Shown in pieces: positions 45,400-54,543 of a DNA stretch of 64,000 bases; within the stretch, counting starts at the first letter, position 1; each line of letters opens with the position of its first letter. Position numbers and translations under genes: made by a program. The notes under the pieces are model-generated. The model searched no databases. It was not told where the DNA came from and saw only the letters and a program-made list of their open reading frames with translations. The DNA lies in contig JAGVNU010000030.1 in assembly GCA_020053105.1 (NCBI GenBank), positions 23,238 through 87,237 of the forward strand, read 5' to 3'. This DNA is from Thermodesulfovibrionia bacterium (GTDB taxonomy: Bacteria; Nitrospirota; Thermodesulfovibrionia; UBA6902).

Positions 45400-47103
45400 A
45401 TGAACTTAAAAATCTGGCATAAGATGATAATCGGTATCTCTATCCCTTCTCTTTTCACCCTGATCGGCGGCATACTGACGTACAGCTATATAAGTGATGT
45501 AAAGATAAGGCATGGTTATGTTCAGATTGCAGATGACTTAAAGGAGCAGGTGCTTGAAATCAGACGAAATGAAAAAAATTTTCTTCTTCACAAAGATGTG
45601 GAATATTACAGATATTTCCAGGATGCAATCTCCGGCCTTAACAAATCAGTCAACGCGATATCTCCGCCGACCGTTGTTGAAATAGGAAAAGATTTGTCCC
45701 TGCTTCGCGGGTCCGTACCGGCATATCTTGGTTTTGCAGATGACCTTTTCGAATATTATCAACAGGAAATCAATGTTGTTGAAAAGGTGCGTGAAGAGGG
45801 CAGAAAACTGGAAGCCTTTGTAGCAACGGGGAAGTACTCAAAGGATCTTACCACAAGCTTTATTCTTAATCTCAGACGTTTTGAAAAAAACTATGTGCTT
45901 TATCGTGATAATGTCTCTTATAACGAGTTGGAAAGCGCGCTTTCGCAAATTAATAATATAACCCCTTTTTGTTTTGACTGTGTTGAATATAAAGAGGCCA
46001 TCCATGACCTCTTTTCTACCTATAAAAAAATGGATGAAAAGGTAAATGATCTGCAGTCTACCGGGAATAAACTTGAAGAAACTACGTATAAAATAGCAAC
46101 CAGTGAAAGACAAAAGGTAAACTCTTTTTTTACTCGTACACAGCAGCATCTGGTCCTGGCCCTCATCTTACTCTGTATCCTGGGCCCGTTTTTTGTGAAT
46201 AAAACTGCAAGTTATATAGTCGCGCCGATTAAAAGACTCGCTGAAATTACAAAAAAAATTTCAGAGGGCGATTTAACACTAAGGGCGCCGCTCAAAGAGC
46301 ATGATGAAACCCATACGCTTGCACTGTCTTTCAATACCATGCTCGACCAATTGCAGTTAACACATGAATCACTGGGACAAAGCCTGGAACTTTTACATGC
46401 AAAACAGATAGAAGTTGAAAAACGCGCATCACTCGGTTTCCTTGTATCGGGTATTACCCATGAGTTGAATAACCCCCTGAACAACATATCCCTGACTGCT
46501 GAGACAATGAGGGAAGATATGGGTGAAATTACCCCTGAAGAGCTTAAAGAATATATCCAGGATATACTTACACAGAGTGAGCGTGCCAAGAATATTATAG
46601 CAGACCTTCTCGAATTTGTAGGTACGCAAAAGACCACAGTTATGGAGAAGATGGATATTGTAAATGTTATAGAAGAAGCAATCAGACTTGTTGCAAATGA
46701 GCTGAAAGTTGCCGGCATAAATTTAAAAACAGACCTCCCTAACAGCCCTTTTTTCGTATATGGAAACCATGGCAAATTAGAAGAAGTCTTCGTTAATATC
46801 ATTATAAATGCAATACACGCAATAAAAAATGAAGGAACACTGACAATAAATGCCAGGCATGATACAGTAACTAACCATATATTCATCCATATCTCTGACA
46901 CAGGGCATGGAATACCTGAGGAACATATAAAAAATATATTTGAACCATTTTTCACGACCAAGGAGGCTGGAGAAGGCACCGGACTCGGTCTGTCAGTCAG
47001 TCAGAGTATTGTACGGGAGCACAAGGGTGAAATTGACGTTGAGAGTGAAGTAGGCAATGGCACTACTTTCACAATTAAACTGCCTTTGTCAGGAATTCGC
47101 TAA
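45400..47103 (+). CDS. membrane sensor histidine kinase, HBM-like sensor with CxxC
   Basis: A 567-residue kinase from the ATG at 45400, which aligns with its paralogue (a TTG at 45391 is also possible). Membrane segment 9-31; extracytoplasmic helical sensor about 32-248; second segment about 250-268; HAMP to 325; HisKA with H354 in [12 protein letters not shown]; HATPase with [13 protein letters not shown]. The sensor has two modules each bearing an RRxEKN helix (55-63 and 159-167), as in helical bimodular sensors, and a CFDC pair at 191-194. It ends 5 bases before a response regulator gene, its likely partner. Confidence 0.92.
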   Translation: MNLKIWHKMIIGISIPSLFTLIGGILTYSYISDVKIRHGYVQIADDLKEQVLEIRRNEKNFLLHKDVEYYRYFQDAISGLNKSVNAISPPTVVEIGKDLSLLRGSVPAYLGFADDLFEYYQQEINVVEKVREEGRKLEAFVATGKYSKDLTTSFILNLRRFEKNYVLYRDNVSYNELESALSQINNITPFCFDCVEYKEAIHDLFSTYKKMDEKVNDLQSTGNKLEETTYKIATSERQKVNSFFTRTQQHLVLALILLCILGPFFVNKTASYIVAPIKRLAEITKKISEGDLTLRAPLKEHDETHTLALSFNTMLDQLQLTHESLGQSLELLHAKQIEVEKRASLGFLVSGITHELNNPLNNISLTAETMREDMGEITPEELKEYIQDILTQSERAKNIIADLLEFVGTQKTTVMEKMDIVNVIEEAIRLVANELKVAGINLKTDLPNSPFFVYGNHGKLEEVFVNIIINAIHAIKNEGTLTINARHDTVTNHIFIHISDTGHGIPEEHIKNIFEPFFTTKEAGEGTGLGLSVSQSIVREHKGEIDVESEVGNGTTFTIKLPLSGIR

Positions 47104-47108
47104 CAAAA

Positions 47109-47495
47109 ATGAATAAGACACGCATCATGATTGTCGATGACGAGCCGATCGTAGGGAAAAGACTTAAACGATTGCTTGAAAAAGACGGTTACGAAGTCGA
47201 GATTTTCACAAAGGGCTCGGTTGCGCTTGAAGAATGTGACCGGAAACATTTTGATATTGTCATAACCGACCTCAAAATGGGCGGTGTCGACGGCATGAAG
47301 GTTCTCGAAACTGTAAGGGGGAAAAACCCGGACACAAAGGTAATTATCATCACGGGTTTCCGCAAAATGGAATCATCGAATGAGGCATTCATCAAAGGGG
47401 CGTTCGATTATCTTGTAAAGCCGTTTAAAATTGAAGACCTCAAGCGGATCATCAAAAAAGCGGAATCCGAATTGAAAAATTCCTCCGGGCAGTAA
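47109..47495 (+). CDS. single-domain response regulator
   Basis: A 128-residue receiver-only protein: acidic pair in MIVDDEP, phosphoacceptor Asp in VITDLKMG, IIITGF and YLVKPFKIEDL with the invariant Lys. It has no output domain, so it probably acts in a phosphorelay or by binding a partner, such as the REC-Lon proteins. It starts 5 bases after the upstream kinase gene and is its likely cognate. Confidence 0.93.
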   Translation: MNKTRIMIVDDEPIVGKRLKRLLEKDGYEVEIFTKGSVALEECDRKHFDIVITDLKMGGVDGMKVLETVRGKNPDTKVIIITGFRKMESSNEAFIKGAFDYLVKPFKIEDLKRIIKKAESELKNSSGQ

Positions 47496-47541
47496 TGTCC
47501 GATCAAATATCATCCAAAATCTTACAGATATTTTCAAGGCC

Positions 47542-48435
47542 TTACCGGGCTTTTACCACCAGCACGGCGCAATCAGCAAGTCCGATAACTCGTTCGGTTA
47601 CGCTCCCCATGAAGAGTTTCACAAGTCCGGTCCTGCCGTGACTACCGACTACAATGAGGTCTGCCTTGTTCTCTTTTGCCGTTTCGATGATAGCTTCGTA
47701 CGGCCTTCCTGCAAGGATGAATCCTTTGACCCTGACCCCGTTTTCTTCAGCGAGCTTTTTTACGTTCTTAACATTTTTTTCTGCTTCCTGAAATTCCTTA
47801 TCAGAGATGGCCCCTCTTTGCATTTCAGAATGAACGATAGCAAAAGGTGATTCAGCTTCTGAAGGCACAACAGAGATCACGATGAGGTTGGAGTCGCAGC
47901 TTTTTGCAATGCTGATCGCCTCGCTTATCGCCGCGTCACTGTATTTTGAGCCGTCGATTGCTACGATAATATTCCTGAATTCAACTCTCGCCGCCCTTGG
48001 GACTACGAGCACTTTGCAAGGGGCATGTCCTATGACCCTTGCGGTCTCACTACCCATCATAAGCCTCTTGAGACCTTTCCTCCCGCGTCTTCCCATGATT
48101 ATCATCTCGGCCTTGTTTTTCTCTGCCTCTTCAACAATGTATTTATAAGGCTCCTCGCCCTGGTGCACTATTATTTCGCAGTCAACCCCTTCTTTTGAGG
48201 CCCTCTCTTTTACGGCTTCAAGGCGCTGCCTTGCCTCTTTTTCAGCCTTCTCGACAAGCTGCGGGGCCATAATTTCGAATTCGGGATTTGTCTCAACAAC
48301 AGAGACGGCAAGCAGCCTGCTTGAACAGGTCTTTGAAAGATTTATCGCCTCTCTCACGGCGCCTTCACTGAATTCAGAGCCGTCTGTGGATAAAAGCAAC
48401 TTTTCAAGTTTTGCCGCCGGGCAATATTGTGCCAT
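47542..48435 (-). CDS. tandem universal stress protein
   Basis: A 297-residue protein with two Usp domains (about 8-150 and 152-297). Both carry the ATP-binding loop (MGRRGRKGLKRLMMGSET and GSHGRTGLVKLFMGSVT). It closes a minus-strand operon of TauE, a DUF1634-like membrane protein and this Usp, mirroring the plus-strand set at 42.0-44.9 kb. GGAGGTCA precedes the ATG. Confidence 0.9.
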   Translation of the reverse strand: MAQYCPAAKLEKLLLSTDGSEFSEGAVREAINLSKTCSSRLLAVSVVETNPEFEIMAPQLVEKAEKEARQRLEAVKERASKEGVDCEIIVHQGEEPYKYIVEEAEKNKAEMIIMGRRGRKGLKRLMMGSETARVIGHAPCKVLVVPRAARVEFRNIIVAIDGSKYSDAAISEAISIAKSCDSNLIVISVVPSEAESPFAIVHSEMQRGAISDKEFQEAEKNVKNVKKLAEENGVRVKGFILAGRPYEAIIETAKENKADLIVVGSHGRTGLVKLFMGSVTERVIGLADCAVLVVKAR

Positions 48436-48436
48436 T

Positions 48437-48856
48437 TTAATGACCTCCTGCTGTTAAGATTCCTGATGCTGCAAGCAGAAGTACACAAACCTCCAACAAA
48501 GCTATTATGAGGTAGGTGGTGTCCTTTTTTCTGATAAATATCGGAACTACTCTCAAATAACATGCCATCGTTACTCCCGCAAGCACAGCGACCCCGATGA
48601 AATTAAGCATATCTCCATTATTGAGCAAAGAGGCCCACCCCCACCCCACAGGGGCGCCTGTCTCGTGGATATAGTCGGCGGCGCGCAATTTCCAGAGGCT
48701 CTGCAGCTTATTGAAATCCACCACATTCGGCAGAAGTCCGCTTACATAAATTATAAAAGTTATTACAAGAATACCGAGCCCGGTCCATGCGCCGTTGCCA
48801 AGAAGACCTGCGTACGCCAATTGTTCCTCAGATGCCTTTGGTTTATCATCGTTCAT
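48437..48856 (-). CDS. DUF1634-like membrane protein
   Basis: A 139-residue protein with three predicted membrane segments (about 25-45, 85-105, 112-135). The C-terminal pair with the RVVPIFIRKKDTTYLIIAL segment resembles DUF1634, a family often found beside TauE/SafE transporters. The central loop carries WKLRAADYIHETG. It lies between TauE (10-base gap) and Usp (1-base gap) and is probably a transporter partner. The family assignment is by pattern and should be checked by profile search. Confidence 0.7.
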   Translation of the reverse strand: MNDDKPKASEEQLAYAGLLGNGAWTGLGILVITFIIYVSGLLPNVVDFNKLQSLWKLRAADYIHETGAPVGWGWASLLNNGDMLNFIGVAVLAGVTMACYLRVVPIFIRKKDTTYLIIALLEVCVLLLAASGILTAGGH

Positions 48857-48866
48857 GTTTATCCTC

Positions 48867-49844
48867 CTAATTCCAAATTCCTAGGCCCTTCAACAAGGCC
48901 CTCAAGCCTGACACAAACAGCAGTCCTATTACCATCCATTTAATAACTTTGGGCTTTGCCGTCGCAAGGATTTTTACGCCTATTCTGGAACCAAGCATGA
49001 CTCCAATAACGGAAGGCACTACCATGAGAGGCAGGACCGCTCCTTTGTTAATGAAAACCCATGCAGCAGCAGTATCTGTTATCGAAAGCAGGAATACACT
49101 CGATGCAACGGATACTTTTAAAGGAGCGCCCATAAGGAGATTCAGGACCGGCACATTTGCCCATCCGGCGCCGAGACCGAACATGCCGGCCATAACTCCA
49201 ATTATGATAAACAGGAATAACGCCTGCGGCGTCCTGTGGACATGCCATTCAATGTCTTTTCCAAGCGATTCCTCGCGATATATTCCCATTATCCCCAATG
49301 CGGAGGAAAGCGCGTCAGGCTTCGGCACAATAGGGAAGTCGGATTTTTTTGCAAGAAGCAGAATGAAGACTATCCCTATTATTGTCGCTCCAAGGAGTGT
49401 CTGGACTATATTTGTCGGAAGTGCAAGACCTATCATCGCGCCTCCTATTGCCGCGGCTGATGCGATCAGCGCCATAGGCATTGAGAGCCTGAGGCTTGCA
49501 AGATTTCTCTTGAGAAGTCCTGGTCCGGCTGCCAGCGCTGTGGATAATGCAACCAGCAACCCGGTTGCTCTCACAAAATCGAGATGAAAAGGGAAAAATC
49601 CGCTGACAATAGGGACATAAAGAACTCCGCCGCCTACGCCGCCGAGCACGGCCACAATTCCAAGAACAAATGTAAACACAAACAAAGCTAACGGCCAGAC
49701 CCACCATGCAACATCGGAAGTTGGTTCCTGAGAAAGTGTTAAAGCTTCTGTAGATGCAAACGCGGTGGCAACTCCCAGGATTAAAGTTAAAAATACCATT
49801 ACTGCTACGAAAGTCTTTAAAATTTTGAGTGTACCTGGCAACAT
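48867..49844 (-). CDS. TauE/SafE-family anion exporter
   Basis: A 325-residue membrane protein from the ATG at 49844 (AAGGAAGGA 8 bases upstream); a longer frame begins at 49910 but lacks a ribosome-binding site. The N-terminus looks like a signal peptide or first membrane helix (ending near AFASTEA). Family glycine repeats GIVAVLGGVGGGVLYVPIV and GMFGLGAGWANVPVLNLLMG are clear. It begins the minus-strand TauE-DUF1634-Usp operon. The substrate is unknown; sulfite or a related anion is the default guess. Confidence 0.9.
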   Translation of the reverse strand: MLPGTLKILKTFVAVMVFLTLILGVATAFASTEALTLSQEPTSDVAWWVWPLALFVFTFVLGIVAVLGGVGGGVLYVPIVSGFFPFHLDFVRATGLLVALSTALAAGPGLLKRNLASLRLSMPMALIASAAAIGGAMIGLALPTNIVQTLLGATIIGIVFILLLAKKSDFPIVPKPDALSSALGIMGIYREESLGKDIEWHVHRTPQALFLFIIIGVMAGMFGLGAGWANVPVLNLLMGAPLKVSVASSVFLLSITDTAAAWVFINKGAVLPLMVVPSVIGVMLGSRIGVKILATAKPKVIKWMVIGLLFVSGLRALLKGLGIWN

Positions 49845-50189
49845 TAATTTGTCCTTCCTTATTATGAGATTTGATTTATTGCAAATACTGTTATCGGGTA
49901 TCGAGAGCAAGACATCATTGTTTCAAATTGCATCAGAGCCTGCTTATTTTGCAACAAACCGGTTTATATCATAATGAACTGAGCTGGATAAAATCAATAA
50001 AAATGAGTTTATAATTATATAAGATTTTTATTAAGGACGGGAGCCGCGTAGAGAACGACAGGTGCGGACTACGGGAAGTTCTATAACAGAAAACACTATT
50101 TTACAATAAATTCACACTGTTCTCTTATGATATGGACCAAACAAAAGTCATCGGAGGAACACACTAGTTAAATCAAAATTAGGCGCCTA
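49845..50189. other. intergenic region upstream of TauE
   Basis: About 345 AT-rich bases between the TauE gene and the 26-codon minus-strand frame. I see no gene, RNA or repeat. A sigma-54 site could not be found by eye. Confidence 0.5.
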
Positions 50190-50270
50190 TTAACTGGTGG
50201 CCATAACAGCAACAAGAGCAATCAACAACGAAAAGAAAAATACAAAACCCAATGCCTTGAGAAATTTCAC
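50190..50270 (-). CDS. 26-residue single-helix membrane peptide
   Basis: A GTG-started frame of 26 codons ending in TAA. A strong AAAGGAGG lies 7 bases upstream. The peptide has a two-Lys N-terminus and one hydrophobic helix (LGFVFFFSLLIALVAVM). It is too short for standard gene calling. It may be a small membrane regulator of the neighbouring transporter or kinase. The ribosome-binding site and helix are the only evidence. Confidence 0.45.
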   Translation of the reverse strand: MKFLKALGFVFFFSLLIALVAVMATS

Positions 50271-50491
50271 GTCAAGCCTCCTTTCTTCTTTATGCCAAAA
50301 ATATATTTTCATGACTGGAGGAATTCATTACCAGCTCTCGCTGCATCGGCAAGAAAGCCTCCGGGTTTAAAGCTGTATGGGATAATTATGGACCTCCGCT
50401 ATGACCTTGTCTACTAAAAAAGATTAATGCGTACATAAGCTGTCTTGATTCGGCCCGTGGAATTACAACGGGGAAAATATCTGATGAGGAG

Positions 50492-51640
50492 TTACAGTTT
50501 GACTATATCGAGGATATCTCTGAGGGGACCTGGGATATTTTCAGCGCTGCCGGCCGTCACAATGAATATGACCTTTGAGAGATCATACGGCACATCCACA
50601 TAACGATCGGTGAAATTGCGGTTCTTATGGGGAGCGATCACCTCCATCAGGACAGATGAGATGTCACCCCTGAAATCCCGGGATGCCGCGTCCAGCCCCT
50701 CAAGCATAAAAACAGGATCAGCGGCGCCTGCACGACGGATCTCATCGATAATACATCCGGGGCTTGCATCGTCAGCTGCCCGGTCCAGCCCTCTGACGTC
50801 AGACTCCTCTTTTATTTCTGACAGCGAAATGCTGATGAATTTTCTGCCAAGGGCTGCGGCAATCATTTTAGCAACAGAGATCTGCACTTCTAGCGACGGC
50901 CCCTCAAAGCAAAGGACGTCCCGCTTCCAGTTCAAATACTTATGTCTGAGAGCGTCTTTAACAGATGAGAGTAAGTCATCGACCCTGACAGGCTTTTCAA
51001 TGTAGTGAAACGCCCCCATCCTTAACGCCTGCACTGCGGTGTCCACAGTTGCATAACCCGTAATCATAATGACCCGCGTTCCAGGATACTTGTTGATGGT
51101 TTCTTTAATAATAGCCGTCCCGTCAACTTCTCCCATAATCAGGTCCGTAATCACCAGATCAATATCAGAAGCCTTCAGCTTATCAATGGCTTCTGTCCCG
51201 CTGCCGGCCGTTACAACTGTATAGCCCTCTCTTTCAAGGATGTACGTTAAACTCTCAAGGGCGATCCGTTCATCATCCACGACCAGAATCTTGGGTTTTT
51301 TATAGTTATTTGCAAACTTGCCGTTCAGATGCTCCAGTATCCTCTGCCTGCTGCCGCTGTCAAGCACATGCTCATTCAATATTTTTTCAACGCCCGAAAG
51401 CTCAGGCTTTTTTTCTGAGGCCTTATTCCATGGCAGGCTGGCAAGATAACCGACATAGGCTAATGCGTTTAAATGTTTGGAGGTCCCGGGACTGACGATT
51501 GACAGCGCTTCCATCGCCTGCTTGGCAGTGTCAGCTAACTTCTGTACATCAGACGGCATCCCGGCAGATGCGAGCATTTGCCTCAGCTCCTGTATTGACA
51601 GAGAGCGAAGTCTTTTATTAAATTCTTGGAACCCTTTCAA
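50492..51640 (-). CDS. REC-Lon paralogue with degenerate ATPase and no protease domain
   Basis: A 382-residue protein collinear with the REC-Lon at 39.7-41.7 kb: Lon helical segment (NALAYVGYLASLPWNKASE), intact receiver domain (D122/D123, phosphoacceptor D166, T194, K216), then an AAA+ domain that has lost its catalytic motifs. Walker A is GPSLEVQI instead of GPPGTGKT, Walker B LEGL instead of LDEL, and sensor-1 Asn is Gly364. It stops just after the large AAA+ subdomain; the small lid domain and S16 protease domain are absent, with no remnant downstream. The fold residues are conserved, so it looks selected as a non-catalytic, phosphorylatable partner of REC-Lon rather than a pseudogene. 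Confidence 0.88.
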   Translation of the reverse strand: MKGFQEFNKRLRSLSIQELRQMLASAGMPSDVQKLADTAKQAMEALSIVSPGTSKHLNALAYVGYLASLPWNKASEKKPELSGVEKILNEHVLDSGSRQRILEHLNGKFANNYKKPKILVVDDERIALESLTYILEREGYTVVTAGSGTEAIDKLKASDIDLVITDLIMGEVDGTAIIKETINKYPGTRVIMITGYATVDTAVQALRMGAFHYIEKPVRVDDLLSSVKDALRHKYLNWKRDVLCFEGPSLEVQISVAKMIAAALGRKFISISLSEIKEESDVRGLDRAADDASPGCIIDEIRRAGAADPVFMLEGLDAASRDFRGDISSVLMEVIAPHKNRNFTDRYVDVPYDLSKVIFIVTAGSAENIPGPLRDILDIVKL

Positions 51641-51771
51641 AGATTGTCCCTGACTGCATAAGTATTTGTGGTTTGCTCAACTTCTTTAAATTGGATGTAA
51701 GTATACCAGTTTGTTTACGGCAAGTAAAATCTGCGGATTTTATATCATTTACTTTTTCCGCATCCTGTTAT

Positions 51772-51800
51772 TTAACAATACCGTTAAAATATTGTATCCT
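51772..51800 (+). promoter_or_regulatory. possible promoter of the second HBM kinase
   Basis: TTAACA (51772-51777), a 17-base spacer and TATCCT (51795-51800) lie just before the ATG at 51817, leaving a very short leader. A nearly identical AAATATTGTATC(C/T)TA block precedes the paralogous kinase at 45364-45380, so it is conserved between the two copies. Confidence 0.4.
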
Positions 51801-51816
51801 AACATACGCAAAACAT

Positions 51817-53526
51817 ATGAAATTAAAAATCTGGCATAAAATGATCATCGGGATAACAATCCCTTCCCTGATTGCCGTGTTAGGAGGCATCCTGACCTAC
51901 GGCTATATGAACGATATAAAAAACAGGCAGGGTTCCATGCGTATCGCGGACGGATTAAAGGAGAACGCTCTCGAAATCAGAAGAAATGAAAGAAATTTTC
52001 TTCATTACAGGGACGTTGAGCATCAAAAAAGACTCCTCGATGCCATAAATACATTGACCCGGTCAGTCAATAATATCTCTCCCAATGCGTCTGAAAAAAT
52101 CGCGAGGCGCGGATTCCCCCTTCTCAGCGAAACACAGGAACAATATGCGGACCTTACAAATAAGCTGAATGAGAATTTCCTGAAAGAGGCTGAGATCGCA
52201 GGAAGGGTAAGAAAGGAGGGCGAAAAGCTGGAGACCCTTGTAGCGGCGCGGAAACAGGCAAAAGAACTCTCTACAGACTTTGTCCTCCGCCTGAGACTGC
52301 TGGAAAAGAATTACATGTTTTATCGTGACAAAGAATCTTATTCAGATCTGGACAAGAGTCTTTTACAGATAAAGAATATTACCCCTTTCTGTTATGGATG
52401 TACCCCTTATATCGACTCTGTCCGAGAGCTTTTTACGGCCTATAAAATTAGTGGTTCCCTGACAGACAGTCTTCAGGCAGCAGGCGATACGCTGGAGCAA
52501 ATAACAGAAGAAATAGCGGAACGTGAAAGACAGAGGATCAGCTCCTTCATCGACCATACGCAAAACCTCCTGCTGGCGGCCCTCTTACTGCTTTTTTCTT
52601 TGGGTCCTCTATTCGTATACAAGACCGCTTCTTCAATAGTGAAGCCGATTAACAGGCTTGCTGAAATTACGAGGAAGATTTCCGGGGGGGAAATCACCCT
52701 GAGGGCGCCGCTTAAAGAGCATGATGAGACCTACTCTCTTGCTGTGTCCTTCAACAGCATGCTCGATAATCTCCAGAAGACCCAGCAGTCCCTGAAGGAA
52801 AGCCTGGGCCTCCTTAATGAAAAGCAGGCCCAGCTTGTGGAATCTGAGAAACGCGCCTCAATGGGTTTTCTTGTGGCCGGTGTTGCGCATGAGCTGAATA
52901 ATCCACTGAATAATATTTCTCTCCGTGCTGAGATAGTCAGTAAAGAGATACAGAAATATTCCGACGAAAAACTCAGCAATTACGTGCAGGACATAGTGAT
53001 GCAGAGCGAACGCGCCCATAACATAATCAATAATTTACTCGACTTCGCAAGGGCCCGCAAATCTGCAGAAATGGAAAAACAGGACATAGTCCGCATTGTA
53101 AATGATTCCTTGAATCTTGTGGCCAGCCAGCTCAGAATCACCAATATTAAACTGAACAAGGACATCCCGGACAGGGCTTTCTACGTCAATGGGAACCGCA
53201 GCAAGCTGGAACAGATACTCATCAGCATCATAACCAATGCCATTCAGGCGATGAAGGATTCCGGCACATTGACCGTAGGGGTCGGGCAGGACAATATCAA
53301 CCGGAATGTCCTTGTGAAAATCAGCGATACCGGGAAGGGGATACCTGAGAGTGACATTAAGAACATCTTTGACCCTTTCTTTACAACAAAACCCCCTGGC
53401 GAAGGCACCGGTCTCGGACTGGCAGTCAGTCAGACCCTTGTGACGGAACATAAAGGTGAAATTCTTGTTGCAAGTAAAGTCGGGAGCGGGACTACATTCA
53501 CTATAAAATTACCGCTGTGTAAATAG
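51817..53526 (+). CDS. membrane sensor histidine kinase, HBM-like sensor with CxxC (paralogue)
   Basis: A 569-residue kinase from the ATG at 51817; the open frame starts 48 codons earlier but that part is not protein-like and the promoter lies inside it. The order is as in the 45.4 kb kinase: membrane segment, sensor with two RR-E-KN-type modules and a CYGC pair at 192-195 within NITPFC, second segment, HAMP, HisKA ([12 protein letters not shown]) and HATPase ([13 protein letters not shown]). The two kinases are clearly paralogues. It diverges from the degenerate REC-Lon gene, its likely partner. Confidence 0.92.
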   Translation: MKLKIWHKMIIGITIPSLIAVLGGILTYGYMNDIKNRQGSMRIADGLKENALEIRRNERNFLHYRDVEHQKRLLDAINTLTRSVNNISPNASEKIARRGFPLLSETQEQYADLTNKLNENFLKEAEIAGRVRKEGEKLETLVAARKQAKELSTDFVLRLRLLEKNYMFYRDKESYSDLDKSLLQIKNITPFCYGCTPYIDSVRELFTAYKISGSLTDSLQAAGDTLEQITEEIAERERQRISSFIDHTQNLLLAALLLLFSLGPLFVYKTASSIVKPINRLAEITRKISGGEITLRAPLKEHDETYSLAVSFNSMLDNLQKTQQSLKESLGLLNEKQAQLVESEKRASMGFLVAGVAHELNNPLNNISLRAEIVSKEIQKYSDEKLSNYVQDIVMQSERAHNIINNLLDFARARKSAEMEKQDIVRIVNDSLNLVASQLRITNIKLNKDIPDRAFYVNGNRSKLEQILISIITNAIQAMKDSGTLTVGVGQDNINRNVLVKISDTGKGIPESDIKNIFDPFFTTKPPGEGTGLGLAVSQTLVTEHKGEILVASKVGSGTTFTIKLPLCK

Positions 53527-53531
53527 CGGTA

Positions 53532-53684
53532 CTATTTCCCATTGGAATTCTTCAGGTGCTCTTCAATATTTCTGGTGATATCTATCATCAGGTCTTTACC
53601 CGAGGTCGTGTAATCGGCAGTCCTGATCTCCGTAATTTCTTTTAAAGAGCGTATGACCGCGTCTATCTTCTTGGCCTCTTCCAT
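53532..53684 (-). CDS. 50-residue charged protein coupled to DUF202
   Basis: A minus-strand frame of 50 codons from ATG at 53682-53684 to TAG, beginning 6 bases after the DUF202 stop; an in-frame GTG lies one codon earlier. It encodes a soluble, amphipathic, helical peptide (opens MEEAKKIDAVIRSLKEITEI). No Shine-Dalgarno is seen, so expression would rely on coupling to the upstream gene. Not recognised as a family. Confidence 0.5.
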   Translation of the reverse strand: MEEAKKIDAVIRSLKEITEIRTADYTTSGKDLMIDITRNIEEHLKNSNGK

Positions 53685-53690
53685 CACAAT

Positions 53691-54086
53691 TCATATGCTA
53701 TGAATCAGATATATCACAAGAAACATCCCTATAGCAATGCTAGAGATCATGAGTAAGACATCGAGTATTAATGAAGGCCGGTAAGTGTCTTCGTCTATCT
53801 GCATCTCAATTTTCTTGTATCTTATAAAAGCGAGCACCCCCATCAATGCGCCGAGCGCCACAAGGATAATCCCAAAAACCGTCGAATATCCGCGAGGGGG
53901 AGCAGCGACCGTCTTCCCGGCAAGAAAAGAAAACTGTTTTGTAAATATTGCGAACCTTTCAACAACAAAACCGAATGCCATTATCGCAATACTCGTCCTG
54001 ATCCAGGAGAGAAAAGTCCTTTCATTAGCCATGTGGACACGGCGGTTGCGGACCCTTGGGACTTTTTCACCTTTATCGTCGTTCAT
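53691..54086 (-). CDS. DUF202 (YidH-type) membrane protein
   Basis: A 131-residue protein with a basic N-terminus, the family motif HMANERTFLSWIRTSIAIMA and three predicted membrane segments. Function unknown; the family is widespread in bacteria and fungi (vacuolar transporter-related). It precedes the 50-residue frame by 6 bases. Confidence 0.88.
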   Translation of the reverse strand: MNDDKGEKVPRVRNRRVHMANERTFLSWIRTSIAIMAFGFVVERFAIFTKQFSFLAGKTVAAPPRGYSTVFGIILVALGALMGVLAFIRYKKIEMQIDEDTYRPSLILDVLLMISSIAIGMFLVIYLIHSI

Positions 54087-54158
54087 TACTTCACACCTTT
54101 AGAGGAATTATACCCTGTATTCCACTGATGCGCATCGATAAGTTCAGGATATTTACGA

Positions 54159-54488
54159 CTATCCTTTCTCCAAAGCCTTAACAGCAATCCCGCACGAATC
54201 AAAACTATCAAGAAAAAGCGGGTACGGTTCAACAGGGCAAAGATCATAGAGCTTCTTCACAAAGTCCAGTACATATGGGGCGCTGCGGTGGCGCATATGG
54301 GCATCATTGTCGGCAAAAATCATAAAATGGATAAAACTCGCCGGGTCCTTCTTTAACTGGAGTGAGTTGTATAGCAGCGTTTTGGGTTCATGCTCCCTAA
54401 CATTTGATATAAGTCCGCTTATGACTGTCTTTGCCTCTTCAACCCTGTCCTTATGTACCGTAAAAGGAATCATTACATATTCGTTCAT
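54159..54488 (-). CDS. antibiotic biosynthesis monooxygenase-like (ABM) protein
   Basis: A 109-residue ferredoxin-like fold protein of the ABM/YgiN type. Typical features are the opening MIPFTVHKDRVEEAKTVISG, the NSLQLKKDPASFIHFMIFAD strand pair (in outline) and MRHRSAPYVLDF. Members include quinol monooxygenases and haem-degrading enzymes, but many have no known activity. GAGAGGAT precedes the ATG. Confidence 0.8.
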   Translation of the reverse strand: MNEYVMIPFTVHKDRVEEAKTVISGLISNVREHEPKTLLYNSLQLKKDPASFIHFMIFADNDAHMRHRSAPYVLDFVKKLYDLCPVEPYPLFLDSFDSCGIAVKALEKG

Positions 54489-54543
54489 TGTTATCCTCTC
54501 TTTTTTATATAGTTCAAACCGCTTAAACGGCTTGAGCGTTTTT

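Noticed and set aside
50350..50400. Resemblance of AAAGCCTCCGGGTTTAAA to part of a GEMM (c-di-GMP-I) riboswitch
   Set aside because: Only one strand of the core matches; the GGGCAAACC part and the tetraloop-receptor helix are missing, and no plus-strand gene follows closely.
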